Shown here piece after piece: positions 21,667 through 30,236 of a stretch of 64,000 nucleotides of DNA. The stretch's first letter is position 1. Every line of letters begins with the position of its first letter. This DNA comes from Micromonospora cremea. GTDB taxonomy: Bacteria > Actinomycetota > Actinomycetes > Mycobacteriales > Micromonosporaceae. Under the pieces are notes generated by a model. That model worked only from the letters and a program-made list of their open reading frames with translations, had not been told where the DNA came from and searched no databases. The stretch spans positions 2,853,501-2,917,500 of the forward strand of contig NZ_FSQT01000002.1 in the NCBI RefSeq assembly GCF_900143515.1. The letters run 5' to 3'. Both the position numbers and the translations under genes were made by a program.

Positions 21667-21791
21667 TAACGTCCCGGCAACATGCGAGAGCAGCGGCGCG
21701 GTATCGATGCGCCGGTTGGCAAGACTTCCAGAGGTTCCCACTGGCGGGCCGCTCTTCCCCCGACGGACCCGCCATGACGACAGGAGTACCG

Positions 21792-23039
21792 ATGCGCATC
21801 CGTACCGCGGGTGTGGTCGCCCTCTTCGCCCTGGCGCTCGCCGCGTCAGGCTGTGGTAGCGACAGCGACGAGCCGGCCGCGAAGGAATCCCCCAAGGCCG
21901 CCGGCGGCAAACTGGTGATCTGGGCGGACGACAAGCGGACCGCCGCCCTCAAGCCGTTCGCCGAGAAGTTCGGTCAGGAGAACGGCGTCACCGTCGAGGT
22001 CCAGGCCGTCAGCAAGGACCTGCAGACCAACTTCGTCACCGCCTCCCAGCAGGGCAGCGGCCCCGACGTGGTGGTCGGCGCGCACGACTGGATCGGCAAC
22101 CTGGTGCAGAACGGCGCCATCGACCCCGTGCAGCTCGCCGCCGAGCAGAAGAGCGCGTTCAACGAGACCGCGATCAAGGCGGTCACCTTCAACGGCCAGC
22201 TCTACGGCGTGCCGTACGCGCAGGAGAACCTGGCGCTGATCCGCAACACCGAACTGGCCCCCCAGGCACCCAGGACCATTGAGGACCTGGTCGCCGCGGG
22301 CAAGCGGCTCAAGTCGGCGAAGAAGGCCACCGAGACGCTCTGCCTCCAGGTCGGCCAGAACGGCGACGCGTACCACATCTACCCGCTGTACAGCTCGGCC
22401 GGCGGCTACCTCTTCGGCACCGGCGCCAACGGCGACTACGACCCGAAGGACCTGGGTGTGGGCAAGCCCGCGTCGATCGAGGCGTTCAAGAAGATCGGCG
22501 CGCTGGGCGAGAAGGGCGAGGGCGTGCTCAAGCGCTCCATCGCGGACACCAACTCGATCGCCACCTTCACCAGCAAGAAGTGCGCGTACCTGGTCTCCGG
22601 CCCGTGGGCGGTGGCCGACGTCAAGAAGGCCAACATCAAGTACGACATCTCCGCCATCCCCGGCTTCGCCGGTGGCAAGGAGGCCCAGCCGTTCGTGGGT
22701 GTGCAGGCGTTCTACGTCGCCACCAAGGGCAAGAACAAGGCGTTGGCCCAGGAGTTCGTGGTCAACTACACCACCACCCCCGAGCTGGCCGTCGCGCTGT
22801 ACAACGCCGAGCCCCGCCCGCCGGCGCTGACCGCCGCCCTCGACCAGGTCAAGGGCAGCGACCCGGACCTGGCCAAGTTCCAGGAGGCCGGCAGGAACGG
22901 CCAGGTGCTCCCGGCCATCCCGGCGATGGCCGCGATCTGGGACCCGTTCGGCAAGGCCGAGGCCGCCGTCATCGGTGGCGCCGACCCGACCAGCACCATC
23001 ACCGCGGCCGGCAAGACCATCTCCGGCCAGATCAAGTAA
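21792..23039 (+). CDS. ABC transporter substrate-binding lipoprotein, maltose/alpha-glucoside type
   Basis: 415 aa. A signal peptide with an ALAASGC lipobox at about residues 14-20 precedes a family-1 (MalE-like) solute-binding fold: KLVIWADDKRTAALKPFAEKF, GPDVVVGAHDWIGNLVQNGAI, YGVPYAQENLALIRN. It would be anchored outside the membrane and deliver sugars to the two permeases. ATG 21792 has AGGAG at 21782-21786; an upstream ATG (21774) is in frame but lacks such a site. TAATG overlap couples it to the next gene. The ATPase gene is absent, as is usual where a shared MsiK serves several sugar ABC systems. Confidence 0.92.
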   Translation: MRIRTAGVVALFALALAASGCGSDSDEPAAKESPKAAGGKLVIWADDKRTAALKPFAEKFGQENGVTVEVQAVSKDLQTNFVTASQQGSGPDVVVGAHDWIGNLVQNGAIDPVQLAAEQKSAFNETAIKAVTFNGQLYGVPYAQENLALIRNTELAPQAPRTIEDLVAAGKRLKSAKKATETLCLQVGQNGDAYHIYPLYSSAGGYLFGTGANGDYDPKDLGVGKPASIEAFKKIGALGEKGEGVLKRSIADTNSIATFTSKKCAYLVSGPWAVADVKKANIKYDISAIPGFAGGKEAQPFVGVQAFYVATKGKNKALAQEFVVNYTTTPELAVALYNAEPRPPALTAALDQVKGSDPDLAKFQEAGRNGQVLPAIPAMAAIWDPFGKAEAAVIGGADPTSTITAAGKTISGQIK

Positions 23040-24676
23040 TGAGCACGCCGCTGTCCGGCCCGGGGTCTGCCACGCAGGCCCCGGGCCGGGGGCCCGTCGG
23101 CTCCCGGCCCCCGCGCTCCCGCGTCACGCGTGACCAGGCGCCGATCACCCTGACCGGCCTGGCCGGCAAGGTGCTCCTGCTCGGCCTGACCGCCGGTATC
23201 GCGGTCTGGGCGGCCTTTCCGCTCATCGACGCCGGGAAGTGGGCCGGCCTGGCCCTGCTGGCGGCGACCACCGCCGGACTCTTCTACCTGTACCTCACCC
23301 GCCGGCACATCCCGGCCAAGTACCTGGTCCCGGGCACCCTGTTCCTGATCGCCTTCCAGGTCTTCCCCGTGCTCTACACGGCCAGCACCGCCTTCACCAA
23401 CTTCGGCGACGGGCACCGGGGCAGCAAGGACGACGCGATCGTCGCGATCCAGACCTCCTCGGTCACCCAGGTGCCCGGCTCCGCCGAGTACGCCTTGTCG
23501 ATCGCCACCAGGGGCGACCCGGCCACCGGAGCGCTGGTCTTCCTGGTCACCGACCCCGCCACCGGCGCGGTCTCCGCCGGCGACACCGGCGGGCTGCGCC
23601 AGCTCGACGCCGCCGACGTCACGGTCGCCGCGGGCGGCAAGGTCACCGCCGCCGACGGCTACACCGTGCTGAACTTCGGCCAGGCCAGCGCCCGCAGCAA
23701 GGAGATCACCGACCTGGTGGTGCCCACCGCCGGCGGAGCGCTGCGCTCCAGCGGCCTGTCCCGCGCGTACGAGGGCAAGGCGGTGCGGGCGTACGAGTCC
23801 GGCTGCGACTGCGTCCGGGACACCGAGACCGGGCAGACCTGGACCGCCGACGAGGAACTGGGCGCCTTCGTCGCCGCGGACGGCGAGCGGCTCGCCCAGG
23901 GCTGGAAGGTCAACGTCGGGCTGAGCAACTTCACCCGGGTGCTCACCGACAAGAACATCTCCGGTCCGTTCCTCGGCACCCTGATCTGGAACTTCGCCTT
24001 CGCCGTCGCTTCGACCGGCGGGACGTTCCTGCTCGGCATGCTGATCGCGCTCGTGCTGCACTCGCCCCGAATGCGCGGGACCAACCTCTACCGCGTGCTG
24101 CTGGTCCTGCCGTACGCCATGCCGTCGTTCGCGATGCTGCTGGCCTGGCGGGACATGTTCAACGCCGACTTCGGCCTGATCAACAACCTGTTCGGCCTGG
24201 AGGTGGACTGGTTCGGCCAGCCGTGGACGGCGCGCTTCGCGGTCATCCTGGTGCAGCTCTGGCTCGGCTATCCGTACATGTTCCTGGTGGCCACCGGTGC
24301 GTTGCAGGCCATCCCGCGGGAGTTGACCGAGGCGACCTCGGTCGACGGGGCATCGCCCTGGCAGTCCTTCCGCGCGGTCACCCTGCCCCTGCTGCTGGTC
24401 GCGCTCTCCCCGTTGCTGATCTCGTCGTTCGCGTACAACTTCAACAACTTCAACGCGGTCTACCTGACCACCGAGGGCGCGCCGTTCCCGGCCGGCAACC
24501 CTGCCAACGGCGCGACGGACCTGCTGATCACGTACACCTACCGGCTCGCCTTCGGCGGTCAGGGCGCGCAGTTCGGCTTCGCCGCCGCGATCTCGCTGTT
24601 CATCTTCGCCATCGTCGCGGTGGTCTCGGCGGTCAGCTTCCGGCGGACCCGTAAGCAGGAGGAGGTGTACTCGTGA
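23039..24676 (+). CDS. ABC sugar permease, MalF type
   Basis: 545-aa membrane protein. Two N-terminal hydrophobic helices (about 45-85), a third near 100-120, a large extracytoplasmic insert (about 120-300) like the MalF P2 loop, then the BPD_transp core with the EAA-like EATSVDGASPWQSFRAVTLPLL. The insert contains a CDC pair (GCDCVRD) that could form a disulfide or local turn. Start ATG overlaps the lipoprotein stop, and the end overlaps malG-type GTG. Confidence 0.9.
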   Translation: MSTPLSGPGSATQAPGRGPVGSRPPRSRVTRDQAPITLTGLAGKVLLLGLTAGIAVWAAFPLIDAGKWAGLALLAATTAGLFYLYLTRRHIPAKYLVPGTLFLIAFQVFPVLYTASTAFTNFGDGHRGSKDDAIVAIQTSSVTQVPGSAEYALSIATRGDPATGALVFLVTDPATGAVSAGDTGGLRQLDAADVTVAAGGKVTAADGYTVLNFGQASARSKEITDLVVPTAGGALRSSGLSRAYEGKAVRAYESGCDCVRDTETGQTWTADEELGAFVAADGERLAQGWKVNVGLSNFTRVLTDKNISGPFLGTLIWNFAFAVASTGGTFLLGMLIALVLHSPRMRGTNLYRVLLVLPYAMPSFAMLLAWRDMFNADFGLINNLFGLEVDWFGQPWTARFAVILVQLWLGYPYMFLVATGALQAIPRELTEATSVDGASPWQSFRAVTLPLLLVALSPLLISSFAYNFNNFNAVYLTTEGAPFPAGNPANGATDLLITYTYRLAFGGQGAQFGFAAAISLFIFAIVAVVSAVSFRRTRKQEEVYS

Positions 24677-25608
24677 CCACCCTCACCGGGGCAGCGCGTA
24701 CCGGCGACACGGCGGGCGGCCCGCCGACGGTCAATCGCAACGTCACCGGCCGGCGGCGCAACCGCTGGTTCGCCCAGGTCGGCTGGCGACACCTGGTCGC
24801 CGTGCTCGGCGTGCTGTTCAGCCTCTTCCCGATCGTGTTCGTGCTCTCCGCCGCGCTCAACCCGCTCGGCACGCTCTCCACCACCGAGCTGGTGCCGACC
24901 GACGGGGTGTCGCTCGGCAACTTCGGCGGGTTGTTCGAACGGACCGCCTTCGGGCGGTGGTTCCTCAACTCGCTGTTGATCGCCGGGGTGGCCTCGTTCG
25001 CGTCGGTGTTCCTCTCCGCGCTGGCCGCGTACGCCTTCTCCCGTATGCGGTTCCGCGGCCGCCGGGTGGGGCTGCTCGCCCTGCTGTTGATCCAGATGTT
25101 CCCGCAGTTCCTGGCGATCGTGGCGATCTACCTGATCTTCGGCACGATCACCGACCTGTGGCCGTCGATCGGCTTCAACACCCCCTGGGGGCTGTTGCTG
25201 CTCTACATGGGTGGCGCGCTCGGGGTGAACACCTGGCTGATGAAGGGCTTCTTCGACACCCTGCCCCGGGAGCTGGACGAGTCGGCGACCATGGACGGGG
25301 CGTCGCACGCCCAGGTCTACTTCCGGATCATGTTGCCGCTGGTGGCGCCGATCCTGGCGGTGACCGGGCTGCTGGCGTTCATCGGCACCATCAACGAGTT
25401 CCTGATGGCCAACGTGTTCCTCACCAGCACCGACTCGAAGACCCTGGCGGTCGGTATGTACGGCCTGCTGGAGGGCAACGAGCGCAACAACAACTTCGGC
25501 ATCTTCGCGGCCGGCACCCTGCTCACCGCGATCCCCACCGTGCTGGTCTTCCAGCTTCTCCAGCGCTACATCGTCTCCGGCCTCACCTCGGGAGCCGTCA
25601 AGGGATGA
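24673..25608 (+). CDS. ABC sugar permease, MalG type
   Basis: 311 aa, six membrane helices, with the EAA loop ELDESATMDGASHAQVYFRIMLPL facing the ATPase. GTG 24673 overlaps the MalF-type stop as GTGA. It is the last gene of the importer operon. FLMANVFLTSTDSKTLAVGMYG is typical of maltose/maltodextrin permeases. Confidence 0.92.
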   Translation: MTTLTGAARTGDTAGGPPTVNRNVTGRRRNRWFAQVGWRHLVAVLGVLFSLFPIVFVLSAALNPLGTLSTTELVPTDGVSLGNFGGLFERTAFGRWFLNSLLIAGVASFASVFLSALAAYAFSRMRFRGRRVGLLALLLIQMFPQFLAIVAIYLIFGTITDLWPSIGFNTPWGLLLLYMGGALGVNTWLMKGFFDTLPRELDESATMDGASHAQVYFRIMLPLVAPILAVTGLLAFIGTINEFLMANVFLTSTDSKTLAVGMYGLLEGNERNNNFGIFAAGTLLTAIPTVLVFQLLQRYIVSGLTSGAVKG

Positions 25609-25791
25609 GACGGGCCGGTGGCCGCTCCACGTGCGCCACGAGGTGGGTGGTGGTCCGGTCGTGTGCCTCGGCGCAGCCGCAGAACGGCTCCGCCCGCTGG
25701 ACAGCGGACGGGTGCCGGGTCTGCTTCACTAGGCGCTGGTGGCCCGCCACCGTCCATCCGCCGTCCGGTGCAGTCCACCGTGGAGACCTTC

Positions 25792-26499
25792 GTGCAGTTG
25801 TCGATTCTGATGCCGGTTTACAACGAAGCGGAGCGCATCGCCGAGGCCCTGAAGCAGGCCCTGGCGGTGCATTACCCGTGTGAAATCGAAATCGTGGTCG
25901 TCGACGACGGCAGCACGGACGATTCCGCGGAGATCCTGGGCCGGATGGACGACGCGCGGGTGCGGGTGGTGACGCATCCACGCAACGCCGGTAAGGGTGC
26001 CGCGATCAGGACGGCGGTGGACAGCGCCCGGGGCGAGTACATGGTGATCCTGGACGCCGACCTGGAGTACGACCCGCAGGACATCCCGAAACTGTTGGCG
26101 CCGGTGCTGGACGGGCGCGCGACGGTCGTCTACGGCAACCGCACCTTCGGCAGTCACAGCGCCTACAGCTTCTGGTACGTGATCGGAAACAAGGGCGTCA
26201 CCACGGCGGCGAATGTGCTGTTCAACTCGTACGTCAGTGATCTGGAGACGTGTTTCAAACTGATGCCGGTGGAGTTGTACCGATCGCTGAACATCCGGTC
26301 CCGCGGGTTCGGCATGGAGGCCGAGGTGACGGGCAAACTGCTGCGGCGGCGGATCCGCCCGTACGAGGTGCCGATCAGTTACCGGGCGCGGGGCCGTGAG
26401 GAAGGCAAGAAGATCACTTGGCGGGACGGGGTGGAGGCGTTGTGGATCCTGGGCCGGGAGCGGGCCCGACGTCGTCCCGGCGGCACGCCCGCCCACTGA
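25792..26499 (+). CDS. GT2 glycosyltransferase, polyprenyl-phosphate sugar synthase-like
   Basis: 235 aa with a GT-A fold resembling dolichol-phosphate mannose synthase: MPVYNEAERI at the N-terminus, VVVDDGSTDDS, NAGKGAAIRTA and the DxD-containing LDADLEYDPQDIP. There are no C-terminal membrane helices. GTG 25792 is chosen because GGAGA lies 5 nt upstream and the conserved core starts at once; the in-frame codons before it encode an Arg/Pro-rich stretch unlike the family. It is followed by a small membrane-anchored gene and a GT-C-like polytopic gene, suggesting it makes a lipid-linked sugar donor for the latter. Confidence 0.82.
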   Translation: MQLSILMPVYNEAERIAEALKQALAVHYPCEIEIVVVDDGSTDDSAEILGRMDDARVRVVTHPRNAGKGAAIRTAVDSARGEYMVILDADLEYDPQDIPKLLAPVLDGRATVVYGNRTFGSHSAYSFWYVIGNKGVTTAANVLFNSYVSDLETCFKLMPVELYRSLNIRSRGFGMEAEVTGKLLRRRIRPYEVPISYRARGREEGKKITWRDGVEALWILGRERARRRPGGTPAH

Positions 26500-26512
26500 C
26501 TCCGATCGAGCG

Positions 26513-26919
26513 ATGATCACGAAGCGTCATGACCCCGGCGCGGCCGTCCGTGTCGTCGTGGCACTCGTCGGAGTGGGCTGCCTGCTCCTGGCCGCTCATG
26601 GCGCGGTCCGGGCGACCGTCAACGGAGTCGCCTACCTGCGCGATCGGGGGCACAACGCGAGGCCCGGCAGTTCCAGGTGGACTTCGAGACGGTCCGGCGC
26701 GAATTCGCCGCGCAGGTGCCGGCGGGCAGCCGGATCCGGTTCATTCCGGCCCGGGCCGACAAGGTGCTCTGGCAGCAGCGGTTGGCCGAGTTCGCCGCGC
26801 TGGCCGGCAGCGTTGTCGTCACCGGTCCGACCCGGGACTACGAGGTGGGTGTCGTCGCGGTGAAGCGGATCTCGCCGACCGGCCCGAGCGTGCGGTTGGT
26901 CGTCCGGAAGGTCGGCTGA
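26513..26919 (+). pseudogene. Small membrane-anchored protein, frameshifted at a G run
   Basis: ATG 26513 opens MITKRHDPGAAVRVV with one hydrophobic helix (about residues 10-30). The frame is lost near the five Gs at 26646-26650. Adding one G restores a continuous 135-aa protein that continues RDRGAQREARQFQVDFE and ends VRLVVRKVG at 26919. The restored C-terminal domain (about 80 aa) has no recognised family. The break may be a sequencing error in the homopolymer or a real inactivation. The gene sits 13 bp after the GT2 gene and 4 bp before the GT-C-like gene. Confidence 0.6.
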
Positions 26920-26923
26920 TGAC

Positions 26924-28301
26924 ATGGACCTCACGCCGATGCTCGCCGTTCCCGCTCTCCTCGTCGCCGGTTTTCCGCTCGCCCTCGCGGTGCTGCGCAG
27001 CCCTTTCCTCGCCGTGCTCTTCGCGCCCCTGGTGGCGGCGCTGCTGAGCACGGTCGCGGTGATCCTGATGCTGGTCGTCGGTGGTCCGCTGCAACTCTGG
27101 CTCGCCCTGATGCTGGCCGCCGGAGCCACGTCCGCCTGGTGGCTGCTGCGCCGCCCGGGCGAGCCGGTGCCGTACGGCGGCTGGCCACACGCGCTGCTGA
27201 TCGCGCTGCCGTTGCTTCCGCCGCTCCTCTTCGTCCTCGAGCCGCCCTTCCGGTGGGATGCGCACTCCATCTGGTGGCTGCACGCCGGCTACTTCTCGCA
27301 CAGCAGCGAGTACGCGCGCAGGGCGATCGGCAGCCCCGGCTTCTTCTTCTCGCACACCGACTATCCGCCGCTCGCCTCCGCTCCGGTCGCGGCCGTGTGG
27401 AGCGTTTCCGAGCCGGACTTCCGGACCGCCCAACTCATCGGCGCGCTGGTCACCTTCTCCGCGATCGCGATGCTGGTCCACGTGGTCCGGCGGGCGCTGG
27501 CCAGGGTGTCCGCGCGGGTGGCCTGGGCGCTCGCCGTCGGGGTGGGCCTGGCCTCCTGGTCGACCGCTCCGCACGGGGTGGCGAGCGGGGCTCGCCGACG
27601 CGCTCTGGTCCACAGCCCTGGCCGGGGCGGTGGTGGCTCTGCTGTTCGGTGCCGATCCGCTGCGTCGCCCCCTGCTGCCGCTTCTGCTGCTGACCGTTGC
27701 GGCGCTCACCAAGAACGAGGGCCTGGTGGCTACCGCGGGCGTCGCCGTGCTGGTCAGCCTGCGGGCGCGCACCGACCTGCGGCGGGCCGGGCTGGTCTGG
27801 CTGCCGGTGCTGGCCGGGGGCGGCTGGGCGGTGCTGGTCCGCCTCCTGGGTGCCCGATCGGACATCGCCGACGGCAGTTCGAGCGGCGTGGCGCCCTGGG
27901 AGCCGGAGGCGGTGCAGCGGTTCCACGTCGTTCTGGCGGCGTTGTGGGACACGGTCGGCCCGGTGCTGGCGGGCGCGGCGGTGGTGGCGCTACTCGGCGC
28001 GCTGTTCCTGCGGGAGCGGCGCCGTGCGGTCGGGCTGGCGTCGGACGGCTGGGTGTGGGCGGCCACCGCCTGTTACCTGATCGTTCTGGTCTGGACCTAC
28101 CTGTCCGGTCCGAACGACATCGAGTGGTGGCTGCGGACCTCCGTGGACCGGCTCTCGGTGCTGGTGGTGCTCCTGGCGGTGGTGAGCTGTGCGGGGTGGG
28201 TCGCCGCCGCGTTCGGCGGCGACCGGCGGGCGGAGCCTGACCCGGCGATCGACGGGCCGCGCGATTCGGTCATGGCCGGTGCCACCCGGGGTGGCGGCTG
28301 A
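26924..28301 (+). pseudogene. GT-C/ArnT-like polytopic membrane glycosyltransferase, frameshifted
   Basis: From ATG 26924 the protein has many hydrophobic helices and, near residues 108-150, RWDAHSIWW and SHTDYPPL, resembling the first-loop acidic motif and the DYP motif of lipid-linked-sugar transferases. The frame breaks in the four Gs at 27587-27590. Removing one G joins GVASG to LADALWSTALAGAVV and gives a 458-aa protein ending at 28301. Both halves remain well conserved in composition, so the lesion is recent or an error. With the GT2 gene it forms a plausible donor-synthase/transferase pair. Confidence 0.65.
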
Positions 28302-28356
28302 TCATGCCCACGGCTCCCGCGATGACGGTCTGTCGTAGATAGGGAAGTATGGCGAC

Positions 28357-28698
28357 GTGGAAGCTCTCAGACTCGTACTCCTCTATGTTCATCTGATCGG
28401 TTTCGCCCTGCTGCTCGGCGGCTCGATCGCGCAGTACATCAGCGGCCGGCTGCGGATCAACCCGGCCATGCTCTGGGGGTCGGTGATCCAGTTGCTGACC
28501 GGGCTCGGCCTCTCCGCCCCGCTGCGCGACGGTGACGAGCCGGCACCGGCGAAAATCGTGACGAAGTTGGTGATCGCGCTGCTGATCTTCGTCATGGTCT
28601 TCTTCTCGCGGAAGCGGGACGTGGTCAATCGCGGTCACTTCCTCGCCATCGTCGGTCTGACGCTGGCCAACGCGGCGGTCGCGGTCTTTTGGCGGTAA
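28357..28698 (+). CDS. Small conserved membrane protein
   Basis: 113 aa with about four hydrophobic segments (residues 4-24, 38-52, 66-84, 94-112), the third followed by SRKRD, a positive cytosolic loop. No family was recognised with certainty. GTG 28357 is used. It lies 55 bp after the GT-C-like gene and may be a separate unit. A hairpin starts right after its stop. Confidence 0.7.
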   Translation: MEALRLVLLYVHLIGFALLLGGSIAQYISGRLRINPAMLWGSVIQLLTGLGLSAPLRDGDEPAPAKIVTKLVIALLIFVMVFFSRKRDVVNRGHFLAIVGLTLANAAVAVFWR

Positions 28699-28733
28699 CG
28701 TCCGAGGAGGGGGCCGCCCCCGGAAAACGGACG
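28699..28733 (+). terminator. Terminator after the small membrane protein
   Basis: Outer stem CGTCCG / CGGACG encloses an inner GGGGGC / GCCCCC stem. It begins immediately after the TAA stop (28696-28698), isolating the nucleoside block that follows. Confidence 0.65.
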
Positions 28734-28775
28734 TTCGTGATGCCTCGGCTGCTCGCCTACCAGCACGAAGAGTGA

Positions 28776-28807
28776 CTTGCCCCACGCAAGGGTTACACCC
28801 GGGTAAC
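28776..28807. promoter_or_regulatory. Two adjacent dyads upstream of the BMP lipoprotein gene
   Basis: CTTGC-CCCAC-GCAAG (28776-28790) is followed after one base by GTTAC-N6-GTAAC (28792-28807). Both lie about 150-180 bp upstream of the start. They are candidate operators for the nucleoside transport operon. The cognate regulator is not identified. Confidence 0.45.
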
Positions 28808-28957
28808 AGGCGCTCAACAGTCGGGCACGATTGTCGGCCGGTGGGTGGGCGCGGGCGTACGCTCCCGTCCGTAACGTGGGACAGCCGGCGGCACACCGCA
28901 GGCCGGCTGATGGGCTGCCACCGCACTAGGCGCGGTGTGCAATGGGAAGGAGACGTC

Positions 28958-30043
28958 TTGCGCTCGGTGCGTGGGATGCGGATCGCCTCGATCTTCGCGG
29001 TGGGTGGGCTCGCGCTCACCGTCGCCGCGTGTGGCGAGGCCCCCAAGGATGACAACAACGCCGGCAGTGGCGCCAAGAAGTTCAGCGCCTGCATGGTGAC
29101 CGACGTCGGCGGCATCGACGACAAGTCGTTCAACGCTTCGGCCTGGAAGGGCCTGCAGGAGGCCAAGGCCGCCAACGACAACATCGACATCAAGTACGTC
29201 GCGTCCAAGGCTGAGGCCGACTACGAGCCGAACCTGACGCAGTACGTCAACCAGAAGTGCAACTTCATCCTCGCGGTCGGTGGCCTGATGGCCAACGCCA
29301 CCTCGAAGATCGCCAAGGCGAACCCGAACCAGGAGTTCGGCATCGTCGACGCCAACCCGGGTGACGCCAACGTCTACCCGATGCAGTTCGACACCGCCCA
29401 GGCCGCGTTCCAGGCGGGCTACCTGGCCGCCGGGCTGAGCAAGAGCGGCAAGGTGGCCACCTACGGCGCCCTGCCGATCCCGCCGGTGACCATCTTCATG
29501 GACGGCTTCGTCGACGGCGTGGCGTACTACAACACCACCAAGAAGAAGAACGTCCAGGCGCTCGGCTGGAACAAGGAGACCCAGAAGGGCTCCTTCACCA
29601 ACGACTTCGCCAAGCAGGACGAGGGCAAGAAGGTCTCCGACGCGCTGGTCGCCCAGGGCGCGGACATCATCATGCCGGTCGCCGGCGGCTCCGGCCTCGG
29701 CACGACCGCCGCGGCCAAGGCCTCGGGCGGCAAGTACAACACCATCTGGGTGGACGTCGACGGCTGCGAGAGCACCCCGGACTGCTCCGCGATCGTGACC
29801 ACCGTGGTCAAGAACATCCCGGAGGCTGTCAAGGAGGCCGTGGTCAAGGCCGCCGCTGGCGACAAGCTGCCGGCCAAGCCGGGCTTCGTCGGCACCCTGG
29901 CCAACAACGGTGTCTCGCTCGCCCCGTACCACGACTTCGACAGCAAGGTTCCGGCCGAGCTGAAGGCCGAGGTCGACAAGATCAAGGCGGACATCGCCGC
30001 CGGCACCATCACCGTCACCTCGAAGGCTCAGCCGACCAAGTGA
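28958..30043 (+). CDS. BMP/Med-family nucleoside-binding lipoprotein
   Basis: 361 aa. A signal peptide ends in the lipobox LTVAAC (Cys near residue 25). The mature part is a type I binding protein of the PnrA/BMP group: ACMVTDVGGIDDKSFNASAWKG, ILAVGGLMANATSKIAKANP and TIWVDVDGCESTPDCSAIVTTVVKN. It would bind purine or other nucleosides outside the cell. TTG 28958 is the start, with GAAGGAGA a few bases upstream; a longer upstream reading is unlikely. It leads an ABC operon followed by nucleoside catabolic genes, which supports the substrate call. Confidence 0.9.
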   Translation: MRSVRGMRIASIFAVGGLALTVAACGEAPKDDNNAGSGAKKFSACMVTDVGGIDDKSFNASAWKGLQEAKAANDNIDIKYVASKAEADYEPNLTQYVNQKCNFILAVGGLMANATSKIAKANPNQEFGIVDANPGDANVYPMQFDTAQAAFQAGYLAAGLSKSGKVATYGALPIPPVTIFMDGFVDGVAYYNTTKKKNVQALGWNKETQKGSFTNDFAKQDEGKKVSDALVAQGADIIMPVAGGSGLGTTAAAKASGGKYNTIWVDVDGCESTPDCSAIVTTVVKNIPEAVKEAVVKAAAGDKLPAKPGFVGTLANNGVSLAPYHDFDSKVPAELKAEVDKIKADIAAGTITVTSKAQPTK

Positions 30044-30100
30044 CGACCGGCCGGCCCCTCCGGTGAGATCATCGGGGGGTCTGCGGGGGACAGGTACGAC

Positions 30101-30157
30101 CGATCCGGCCGCTCCGGCGCCGCGGGTGACCACCCGTGGGGCCGGAGCGGCCGATCG
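30101..30157 (+). terminator. Strong hairpin between the lipoprotein and ATPase genes
   Basis: CGGCCGCTCCGGC pairs with GCCGGAGCGGCCG over 13 bp, extended by CGAT/ATCG around a bulge and by an inner GCGGGTG/CACCCGT. In this position it probably causes partial termination or 3'-end protection so that the lipoprotein is made in excess of the transporter. Confidence 0.6.
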
Positions 30158-30236
30158 CGCGCCACGGTGACCGGGCCGGTCCGGCCGGGTCAACGGCAGC
30201 TACGCTGCACCATCGCTCGCACTCCAGGAGGTTGCG

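Noticed and set aside
22580..23038. Longer start for the MalF-type permease inside the lipoprotein gene
   Set aside because: It would overlap the whole lipoprotein C-terminus; TAATG coupling gives a clean start.
28772..28957. Longer N-terminus of the BMP lipoprotein
   Set aside because: The signal peptide would be buried; TTG 28958 has a good ribosome site.
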